Positions 14,164 to 20,049 of a stretch of DNA of 20,049 nt are shown here, one piece after another. The notes beneath the pieces are model-generated. The model made no database searches and was not told where the DNA came from. It saw nothing but the letters and a program-made list of their open reading frames with translations. Location of the stretch: assembly GCA_026389055.1 (NCBI GenBank), contig JAPLIO010000200.1, positions 1 to 20,049 of the forward strand, given 5' to 3'. Made by a program: the position numbers and the translations under genes. How positions within the stretch are numbered: position 1 is the stretch's first letter; the number at the start of each line of letters is the position of its first letter. The stretch comes from Candidatus Melainabacteria bacterium (GTDB lineage Bacteria > Cyanobacteriota > Vampirovibrionia > Vampirovibrionales > JAJTHC01).

Positions 14164-14390
14164 TTGAACCCTTTGAGTTTTTGCCCTTTCCGAAGATAAC
14201 CTTACCTTCCGAGGTAGAAGTAGCCCTATTTTTTAATGGCATGCCATTAGAAGAAGCCCAGTTTACGCCACCCGCTCCGCTCAGGAATAATCAGCAATTT
14301 CAAGTGTTTGGGGATGAGGGGAAGCAGTTTTTAGGGTTGGCACTGTGGCACAACTACAAGCTACGTCCTGAAAAAGTATTCCACGGGTAA
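14115..14390 (+). pseudogene. C-terminal fragment resembling TruB tRNA pseudouridine synthase
   Basis: The frame open from 14115 to 14390 encodes about 91 residues. The order is an acidic start (FFEEADDPTNWL), then EPFEFLPFPKITL, FNGMPLEE, and a C-terminal FLGLALWHNYKLRPEKVF. This spacing resembles the TruB C-terminus (Pro-rich LPxIxL, NGxxL, FLGxx...LxPxKVF). The match is from memory and short. The TruB catalytic domain with its Asp is absent upstream; the preceding sequence is a Ser/Thr-rich region in another frame. There is a TTG at 14181 but no convincing independent start. It is therefore most likely a gene remnant or the 3' part of the frameshifted gene starting at 13837. It stops 7 nt before the converging pilin-like gene. 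Confidence 0.45.
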
Positions 14391-14396
14391 GCTATT

Positions 14397-15047
14397 TTAA
14401 CTCAGTTCCAACAAATCATAATATCTCTTAACCATATCAGGGTAAGTTCTATGAGGCCCCACCATCCCCGATTTCAAAGTGCCACAAGCACCATTGGTAG
14501 TATCTTCCGTGGCATTATAGCAAACATAAATCAAATCCTGCTCCTTATTACCAGGCAATTTAACATAAACCATCTGGTAATCCGCACCCCAATGGCAAAT
14601 TCCCAATTTAACCTCGTTATGTAAAATAGCCTCGCGCACATTATAACGGTAAAAAGGATGGTACAACCAGCCACCTTCACAAGCTCCAGTAGGGCAAGTT
14701 TTAGCAGCATTAATGTGCTCAAGCATCCAAGTTTCACCCGCTTCATCAGGCGTTAATTCACCCTCCAAAACACCTTTCTGAACCACAGTGGCAATGGTGT
14801 TAACCGTTTCCTTAAACAGCGCTTTCCGTTTACCAGAATCCACCGCATTAATAATAGATGGCATCGTTATAGAAGAAATAAGCCCTAAAATACCCAAGCC
14901 TATCATTAATTCAGATAGTGTAAAGCCTAGCTTATGCTTGGTGCTTGGTGCTTGGTGCTTGGTGCTTGGTGCTTGGTGCTTGGTGCTTGGTGCTTGGTGC
15001 TTGGTGCTTGGTGCTTTAAGAATAGCATAAATACGTCCTTTTTTCAA
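14397..15047 (-). CDS. Type IV pilin/pseudopilin-like protein with repeat-expanded leader
   Basis: A 216-aa protein with a class III signal: KLG41-FTLSE, Glu at +5 of the mature protein, then a hydrophobic helix (MIGLGILGLISSITM). This is the substrate pattern of prepilin peptidase PilD. The C-terminal part (about 100-216) has several Cys (TCPTGACEG, GICHWG, YVCYN, GACG), likely paired in disulfides. The predicted leader is 41 residues, very long, because 11 copies of a 7-bp repeat encode a tandem STKHQAP heptapeptide. The in-frame start is a TTG at 15047 without a Shine-Dalgarno. The ATG at 15028 has AAAGGA seven nt upstream but is in another frame and stops at 14927. Expression is thus probably switched by repeat number. 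argH lies 79 nt upstream on the same strand. Confidence 0.8.
   Translation of the reverse strand: MKKGRIYAILKAPSTKHQAPSTKHQAPSTKHQAPSTKHKLGFTLSELMIGLGILGLISSITMPSIINAVDSGKRKALFKETVNTIATVVQKGVLEGELTPDEAGETWMLEHINAAKTCPTGACEGGWLYHPFYRYNVREAILHNEVKLGICHWGADYQMVYVKLPGNKEQDLIYVCYNATEDTTNGACGTLKSGMVGPHRTYPDMVKRYYDLLELS
14935..15016 (-). repeat. 7-bp tandem repeat (simple sequence repeat) in pilin leader
   Basis: Eleven perfect copies of TGCTTGG (plus strand) cover 14935-15011, followed by a partial copy TGCTT to 15016. The minus strand encodes AGCACCA units. Three units make 21 nt, so every frame gives the same heptapeptide cycle. Seven is not a multiple of three, so gain or loss of a unit changes the frame of everything downstream. 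Confidence 0.97.
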
Positions 15048-15126
15048 GTGCTTGAGGCGGTGTAAAAGAGTGGTATAACAGTAGTATCGGCTTAGAAACT
15101 GTAAACTTTAAGGTTTATTTCAACAG

Positions 15127-16509
15127 TTACACCAACAACCCTAAAACAGCCTCTATCCTAGCCTGAACTTGAGCAGGAGCCGGCCCGCCCAGAATGTCTC
15201 GCTGATTGACGCAAGTTTCCAAAGCAATAGCATTAAAGAAATCCGCCTCAAACAAAGATGAAAACCGATGAAGCATGGGTAAATCTAACTGCTCCAACGT
15301 CAAGTTTTCAGCTTGGCAATGCCGAATAAGTTGCCCCACCAGCTCATGGCTTTCCCGAAAAGGCACGCCCTTATTCACCAAATAATCCGCCACATCCGTC
15401 GCCGCAATAAAGCCCTTTTCACAAAGTTTACGCATCGCTTCAGAGTTCGCTTGTAACCCCGAAATCATCGCCCGCATAATTTGTAAACACCCCGAAACTT
15501 GCGTAATCGCATCAAAAACTGGCTCTTTATCTTCCTGCATATCCTTGTTATAAGCCAACGGAAGCGATTTCATGGTGGTTAGCAAGCTAACCAACGCCCC
15601 ATAAACCCGCCCCGTTTTCCCCCGAATGAGTTCTGCCCCATCGGGGTTCTGCTTTTGGGGCATCATGCTACTACCCGTGCAGAGGGATTTTTCCAACACC
15701 ACAAAGCCAAACGCTTGGCTATTCCACAACACCAATTCTTCGGAAAGCCTGCTAAGGTGCATCATCACAAGGCTTAAATCGCTTAATAATTCGATGAGGT
15801 AATCTCGATCAGAAACCGTATCCAGCGAATTGTAAGTAACGTCATCAAAGCCCAGCTGTTCCGCCACAAACTGCCTATCCAAGTTAAACGTGCTAGTAGC
15901 CAACGCCCCCGCCCCCAGTGGGCAAGTGTTAAGGCGAACGAGGCAATCAGCCAGCCGACTTCTATCCCGCAAGAACATTTCCGTATACGCCATAAGATGA
16001 TGCCCAAACGTGATAGGTTGAGCCACCTGAAGGTGCGTAAAGCCCGGCATAATGGTGTTTAAATTTTGGCTAGCCTGCGTGCAAAGGGCGTGAATGAGTC
16101 CTTCTACTTGGGCGATGAGTTGCGTGATTTTCGCCCGAGTAAATAGCTTCATATCCAACGCCACTTGGTCGTTACGGCTACGCCCCATGTGGATTTTTTT
16201 ACCCACGGTGCCAAGGCGGTCGGTCAGCGTTTTTTCCACAAAGCTATGGATGTCTTCGCAAGCCATATCAATCGGCGTTGTGCCAGATTCGAGTTCTTGG
16301 TAGAGGGTTTGCAAGCCTGTAACCAGCGTGGTGGTTTCATCTTCGGTAAGGTAGCCCTGTTTGCCTAGCATGGAAACATGGGCGATAGACCCCAAAATAT
16401 CGAACGCCCAGAGGGCTTGGTCAAACGGTAGGGATTGGTTGAAGTCTTCAAATATTTTCAGGGGGCTGGTATCAAACACACCTCCCCACAATTGGGCTAG
16501 CATCATCAT
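15127..16509 (-). CDS. argH: Argininosuccinate lyase
   Basis: This enzyme cleaves argininosuccinate to arginine and fumarate, the last step of arginine synthesis, as a cytosolic tetramer. The 460-aa length is normal. Motifs in order are LWGG (7-10), DIHSFVEKTL, HMGRSRNDQVALD, GFTHLQVAQPITFGHH, and the superfamily signature GSSMMPQKQNPD holding the catalytic Ser on a flexible loop. The common form is MPQKKNPD; the Gln here falls at a variable position. The gene starts with three ATG codons. AAAGG lies 12 nt before the first, so the exact start is uncertain by one or two residues. It lies 35 nt after the methyltransferase/endonuclease gene on the same strand and is probably in that operon. No other arginine gene is present. 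Confidence 0.96.
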   Translation of the reverse strand: MMMLAQLWGGVFDTSPLKIFEDFNQSLPFDQALWAFDILGSIAHVSMLGKQGYLTEDETTTLVTGLQTLYQELESGTTPIDMACEDIHSFVEKTLTDRLGTVGKKIHMGRSRNDQVALDMKLFTRAKITQLIAQVEGLIHALCTQASQNLNTIMPGFTHLQVAQPITFGHHLMAYTEMFLRDRSRLADCLVRLNTCPLGAGALATSTFNLDRQFVAEQLGFDDVTYNSLDTVSDRDYLIELLSDLSLVMMHLSRLSEELVLWNSQAFGFVVLEKSLCTGSSMMPQKQNPDGAELIRGKTGRVYGALVSLLTTMKSLPLAYNKDMQEDKEPVFDAITQVSGCLQIMRAMISGLQANSEAMRKLCEKGFIAATDVADYLVNKGVPFRESHELVGQLIRHCQAENLTLEQLDLPMLHRFSSLFEADFFNAIALETCVNQRDILGGPAPAQVQARIEAVLGLLV

Positions 16510-16544
16510 GGTAAAAAACGACCTTTCAATCAGTCAAAATAGCA

Positions 16545-18506
16545 TTAACTCATCAATCTAATTTGAAGATTTAACTTAATGAAACAACGCCCATCAGATT
16601 CCTTATAAAGTTGTCCGAATCGGTGGCGGGTTGAAGATGGCGTATCTAACTTCGCATGAGCCATTAAATAGTCTTTTAAAATAGCATCTTTAATCACATG
16701 ATATAAAACCATATCACCCGCTTCTTTAACAACAACCGTCCCATTTGCCGTATAATTACCATCCCACGGGCTAGAAGAAAACATACCCAGCAATACTGCT
16801 TTCAGATAATCTTTCATTCTACAGCGTTGTTGTTCCGTTAAAGGTAATGCCGAAAATTTAGCCCCTAACCCTTTATAATAATTCAACAAAATATCACCCA
16901 ACAATTCAGGCATACAAGAATCCACTTTACGCAAATTCTCTTCATGAATCGTATTTTCACATCCCACAAAATGAAGTTGCCCATTGTTGGCTTCTATATA
17001 AGTCAGTCTATCCCTAATTTTAGATCGAGTATCAATCCCATTAACAGCATCCAAAGTACCCGTAAACCCCTTCACTTCAAAAACAAAGTTTGTAGCAGTT
17101 GATGAATTTAACAAAGTAGGTAAACTACCTAAATAAGATTTTATACCGAGAGGTTCTTCTTGATACGTTAAACCCTGATGGTTAAATGAGATCGAGAAAT
17201 CTTGTTTTTGCTTGTTAGACCCTTTGAAATGGGAAATTTGTAGTAATTCGAGCCGTTTTTCAAAATCAGTTAAACTAAAAGTACCTTTTGAACCAACAAT
17301 AAATTGTTTCAATTCATGCAATTGGGCAACCGAAATAATATCCGTAACCGCACCTAATTCTTTATTATTTCCATCTCTTAAAAGTAAATCTATTTGCCCT
17401 TCATTTAAACAGTAAGTAACCTGTTGAGCATTAAAGTGCAATCTAAACACCAGCACATAATCATCTGTTTTTACCCCTTGAGCACTACCAAAAGGCAATT
17501 CAGGATTGATAAATAGAGAGAGTAGAGCAAATAGTTCACTCCATTCCCCTTTATTGAAAGTTTGTACCATACTAAAAGCATCCTTTGAATGAGTATCGAT
17601 ATAATTTTTGACTTGTCTAGCAACATGTTGAACAACAGGCACACAAACACCATTACCCAATTGCTTCATTGCTTGTGTTTTAGCAACTGGGAACGCAAAA
17701 TCTTCAGGAAGTCCCATCATCTTTTTTGCTTGAGGTACACCCAGCCTCCGAAGTTGACCATCCACCAAATAAGCGTCCCAATTCCGACGGTCGGTTAGCG
17801 GAGAGCCTTTACCACCAACCCTTAACGTAAAACCAATTTCCCGAGAACAATCACCCTCCCACACATCAGACATTGTAAATTGTAGAGGAACAGGCATAGG
17901 GAAAGTAAACCGTGAAGCCGTTTCAATTTTGCGACGATCAAAGCCAACAATAAAAATCCGTGGGCGTAGTTGTGGCATGCCAAAATCTGAAGCTTTTAAA
18001 ATTTTGTAGGAAATAGCATAGTCTAACGCTTCCAAATGAGCCAAAATGATCTTTAGCGTATTACCACCATCATGGTTTTCTAAATGACGCACATTTTCCA
18101 AAATAATTGCTTTGGGTCTTTTGGCTTCTAAAATATCTAAAATACAGAAAAACAAATTGCCTCGTTCTGATTTATCCCCATCAGAGAAGCCTTTTTTATG
18201 ACCCGCTTGTGAAAATGGTTGGCACGGGAAACCCGCACACAAAATATCATGATCAGGTATCAATTCAGGACTAATCGTCCGAATATCATCATTAAAAAAC
18301 GCTTCATCAATGGCATGGTTAGCTAAATACGTTTTTCTTGCAAAAGGGTCTTTTTCGGAAGCGAAAACACACCGCCCGCCTTCTTGTTCTAACGCCAAAT
18401 GAAACCCACCAATACCTGCAAATAAATCAATAAAGGTAAACGGCTTTACCGTAGAAGACGCAGTAGGGTGAGAGGTATTCAAATTTAAAGATAATTGTTG
18501 CTTCAT
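16545..18506 (-). CDS. Fused DNA (cytosine-5) methyltransferase / HpaII-like restriction endonuclease
   Basis: A single 653-aa chain. Residues about 22-303 are a C5 cytosine methyltransferase: motif I FIDLFAGIGGFH, motif IV GFPCQPFSQAG with catalytic Cys95, motif VI ENVR, motif VIII QLRPRIF, a target-recognition region (about 215-270, TLRVGGKGSPL then DRRNWDAYLVDG) and motif IX/X QLGNGVCVPV. Residues about 313-653 resemble the HpaII restriction endonuclease family: FNKGEWSELFALL at its start, FVFEVKG (a possible E-x-K catalytic half), NGIDTRSKIRDR, NLRKVDS and a closing FIKLNLQIRL. The size, about 340 aa, fits a whole endonuclease. The arrangement suggests a self-contained restriction-modification protein, by analogy recognising CCGG; specificity is inferred. 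The start is 6 nt after the ABC gene stop, suggesting coupling. Base composition looks richer in A/T than argH, hinting at transfer. Confidence 0.85.
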   Translation of the reverse strand: MKQQLSLNLNTSHPTASSTVKPFTFIDLFAGIGGFHLALEQEGGRCVFASEKDPFARKTYLANHAIDEAFFNDDIRTISPELIPDHDILCAGFPCQPFSQAGHKKGFSDGDKSERGNLFFCILDILEAKRPKAIILENVRHLENHDGGNTLKIILAHLEALDYAISYKILKASDFGMPQLRPRIFIVGFDRRKIETASRFTFPMPVPLQFTMSDVWEGDCSREIGFTLRVGGKGSPLTDRRNWDAYLVDGQLRRLGVPQAKKMMGLPEDFAFPVAKTQAMKQLGNGVCVPVVQHVARQVKNYIDTHSKDAFSMVQTFNKGEWSELFALLSLFINPELPFGSAQGVKTDDYVLVFRLHFNAQQVTYCLNEGQIDLLLRDGNNKELGAVTDIISVAQLHELKQFIVGSKGTFSLTDFEKRLELLQISHFKGSNKQKQDFSISFNHQGLTYQEEPLGIKSYLGSLPTLLNSSTATNFVFEVKGFTGTLDAVNGIDTRSKIRDRLTYIEANNGQLHFVGCENTIHEENLRKVDSCMPELLGDILLNYYKGLGAKFSALPLTEQQRCRMKDYLKAVLLGMFSSSPWDGNYTANGTVVVKEAGDMVLYHVIKDAILKDYLMAHAKLDTPSSTRHRFGQLYKESDGRCFIKLNLQIRLMS

Positions 18507-18512
18507 AGTGCT

Positions 18513-19640
18513 TTACAATCCTAAACTTGCACCAGCCGAATCAAAGAAAAAGAGAGAAGCTAAAGGCACAGCGATAGAAACAACTTGAGCCGAGCTAAAA
18601 CATCGTTCCGCCGAGCCATTGGCTTTGAGTTCAATCAGCGGTTCAGCAGAACCAAAAACAGACGCATCCACCTGCAGAAAAACCTGTTGCTCATTACCCA
18701 ACACCTCTTTCCCCCGATAAACACCTGTTAGAACCAACTGTTCCACCCCCTCAATCGTTTGCACATGGGGCAAGGGATTTGGAACCGTTTCCGCTAAAAT
18801 AACCGCCTTTTCAGGCCGAAACCCCACCGTATAAGCACCCTGTGGCTTGGCAGTGGGGTTGGGCAACCAATCCGCCAACGGTTGAGTACAAGCAATACTA
18901 TTCAACTGCCCCATAAAGTTCGCCACAAACCAGTTATTGGGCTGATTATAAACCACCAACGGCGACCCCACCTGAGAAATAGCCCCCTTATCCAGCACCA
19001 CAATCCTATCGGCTAAGGTCAACGCTTCGGTTTGGTCATGCGTTACATAAAGCGTGGTGGCATTCAACGATTGATGCAACTTCGCAATTTCTTGTCGCAT
19101 ATGCTGACGTAACTTCGCATCTAAATTAGACAGCGGCTCATCCATGAGGAACACTTTTGGGTTGCGAACCATCGCACGCCCCAACGCCACCCGTTGGCGT
19201 TGCCCACCTGATAGTTGCCGAGGCTTCTTCTGTAAGTGTTCCGTTAGCCCCAAGGTTTCAGCAATAGCCGTAATTTTCGATTGAATTTCCGCCTTGGGCA
19301 ACTTGCGAATTTTCAAGCCAAACGCCATATTATCGTAAACAGACATATGCGGATAAAGGGCGTAGTTTTGAAAGACCATCGCAATATCTCGGTCTTTCGG
19401 GCTAAGGTTTTGCAATTCCTGCCCCGCTAAGCTGATTGACCCTTCCGTGGGGGAATCTAACCCCGCAATCAAACGGAGGATGGTCGATTTTCCGCACCCA
19501 CTAGCCCCAACAATTACGATAAATTCGCCCTGTTGCACATCTAAAGAAAGGTTGTTGAGAATCGTTTTTTTGTCGTCAAACCGTTTAACTAAGTTATTCA
19601 ATTGCAGGTAAACAGGAAGTTCAGCGGTAGTAGTCATCAT
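18513..19640 (-). CDS. ABC importer ATP-binding protein (UgpC/MalK/MsmX-like)
   Basis: A 375-aa ATPase of the carbohydrate-uptake class that would energise import through an inner-membrane permease pair. The nucleotide-binding domain has Walker A GASGCGKST (45-53), Q-loop Gln91, signature LSGGQRQR (143-150), Walker B VFLMDEP (163-169), D-loop SNLDAK and the H-loop THDQTEAL. The C-terminal regulatory OB-fold domain (about 240-375) carries GFRPEK and is of the MalK/UgpC type. No permease or binding protein is in the window, so it may serve several transporters, as MsmX does. The start is a doubled ATG. AAGGAA lies about 12 nt upstream. hemN is upstream on the same strand with a 105-nt hairpin-rich gap, and the R-M gene follows after 6 nt. 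Confidence 0.9.
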   Translation of the reverse strand: MMTTTAELPVYLQLNNLVKRFDDKKTILNNLSLDVQQGEFIVIVGASGCGKSTILRLIAGLDSPTEGSISLAGQELQNLSPKDRDIAMVFQNYALYPHMSVYDNMAFGLKIRKLPKAEIQSKITAIAETLGLTEHLQKKPRQLSGGQRQRVALGRAMVRNPKVFLMDEPLSNLDAKLRQHMRQEIAKLHQSLNATTLYVTHDQTEALTLADRIVVLDKGAISQVGSPLVVYNQPNNWFVANFMGQLNSIACTQPLADWLPNPTAKPQGAYTVGFRPEKAVILAETVPNPLPHVQTIEGVEQLVLTGVYRGKEVLGNEQQVFLQVDASVFGSAEPLIELKANGSAERCFSSAQVVSIAVPLASLFFFDSAGASLGL

Positions 19641-19673
19641 AGGGAGGGTTGTTTCCTTGGTTAAATAAGGGGC

Positions 19674-19734
19674 GGGTTTAATAAATTAAACCCCTACATA
19701 GAACAGAAATGTAGGGGCGTGATTCATCACGCCC
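19674..19734. repeat. Three hairpins, two sharing an arm, between hemN and the ABC gene
   Basis: GGGTTTAAT-aa-ATTAAACCC (19674-19693), CCCCTACAT/ATGTAGGGG (19691-19699 with 19709-19717) and GGGCGTGAT-tc-ATCACGCCC (19715-19734) are all perfect 9-bp stems. The second shares bases with both neighbours, so only some can form at once. No T run marks a clear terminator. It resembles intergenic repeat units (REP-type). Confidence 0.55.
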
Positions 19735-19745
19735 GTTTACAGAAA

Positions 19746-20049
19746 TTACAAGGTTCGGCTAAATTGTGGGGCAGCAGGCACATCTGGCGACTGTTCAGCC
19801 GAAGGTTTGACCAAATGAGCGTCAAACACCATCGCCACATTGCGGGAAAAAATTCTACCTAATGGTGTGAGTTCGAAGCCTATAGGCGTAAACACTAATA
19901 GCCCATCTTCCGCCAAGGGAGTGAGGGCTTTCAGTTCATCTGCAAAATAAGCCGTAAAATCAAACGAGGCAATGAGTGCTTCCGATTGCAACGATTGAAA
20001 CTTCCCATTTTCCCGAAGTTCTTTAGCAATGCCCGCATAAGAAACCGTG
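19746..20049 (-). CDS. hemN: Oxygen-independent coproporphyrinogen III oxidase, C-terminal part
   Basis: The frame is open to the window edge, so the gene is cut at its 5' end. The visible 100 residues begin TVSYAGIAKELRENGKF and match the C-terminal winged-helix region of HemN: ALIASFDF, YFADELKALTPLAEDGLL, LTPLGRIFSRNVAMVFDAHL and the closing QFSRTL, comparable to QFSRVI in the E. coli protein. That tail distinguishes HemN from the related HemW. The enzyme is a radical-SAM decarboxylase making protoporphyrinogen for heme without oxygen; the CxxxCxxC cluster motif lies outside the window. The internal TTG at 19991 is not the real start. Confidence 0.88.
   Translation of the reverse strand, partial: TVSYAGIAKELRENGKFQSLQSEALIASFDFTAYFADELKALTPLAEDGLLVFTPIGFELTPLGRIFSRNVAMVFDAHLVKPSAEQSPDVPAAPQFSRTL

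Noticed and set aside
14935..15016. CRISPR array
   Set aside because: Units are 7 bp, contiguous and without spacers; no cas genes nearby.
14788..15030. Plus-strand ORF with a Leu-Gly-Ala-Trp-Cys-Leu-Val repeat
   Set aside because: It is only the opposite strand of the heptanucleotide array and the pilin gene. A 7-bp repeat stays open in all frames.
17505..17530. Repeat insertion (Gly-Ser-Ala-Gln-Gly) in the endonuclease domain
   Set aside because: The five residues recall a widespread repeat-derived peptide, but the stretch is too short and there is no flanking inverted repeat.

Overview
The window looks like a chromosomal segment from a diderm (Gram-negative-type) bacterium of moderate GC content. 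Supporting genes are an arabinose-5-phosphate isomerase (KDO/lipopolysaccharide precursor), a TonB-family protein, a lipobox lipoprotein, a type IV pilin-like protein and HemN. Most other genes are housekeeping (dnaK, crcB, aroE, argH, tRNA-Cys). Lineage cannot be fixed from the sequence alone. Several Ser/Thr-rich or membrane proteins without recognisable homology would fit a poorly sampled phylum, but that is a guess.

Layout: (1) 1-2713: a short inverted-repeat element, then dnaK and crcB on the minus strand, with an intrinsic terminator after dnaK. (2) 2794-3903: a lipoprotein with a degenerate alpha/beta-hydrolase fold on plus. (3) 3883-5240: on minus, a membrane protein of unknown function, preceded by a strong terminator, a small Met-rich ORF and a near-consensus promoter that shares its -10 box with a divergent plus-strand promoter. 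(4) 5364-12100: a plus-strand run of kdsD, a TonB-like gene, an acyl-CoA ligase, a 5'-nucleotidase-like metallophosphoesterase and an asparaginase that overlaps the nucleotidase by 134 bp. (5) 12101-12692: about 590 bp without a gene, holding hairpins and a 297-bp element with 26-bp terminal inverted repeats. (6) 12651-14390: tRNA-Cys with its promoter, aroE, and a frameshifted gene whose 3' part resembles the TruB C-terminus. (7) 14397-20049, all minus: hemN (partial), an ABC importer ATPase, a fused cytosine-5 methyltransferase/HpaII-like endonuclease, argH and a pilin-like gene.

The most interesting signals are these. First, an array of 11 perfect 7-bp repeats lies in the 5' end of the pilin gene. 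It puts the only ATG with a good Shine-Dalgarno out of frame with the pilin core, which is the architecture of a phase-variable switch. Second, a single-chain restriction-modification protein (C5 methyltransferase plus HpaII-type endonuclease) sits in a window where CCGG is very rare. Third, the promoter, small Met-rich ORF and terminator upstream of the unknown membrane protein look like a small gene or an attenuator leader. Fourth, genes here repeatedly start with tandem ATG codons (up to six). Fifth, there are degenerate or chimeric genes: the hydrolase without its nucleophile, the frameshifted TruB-like tail at a T6 run, and the asparaginase with an altered zinc-site residue.
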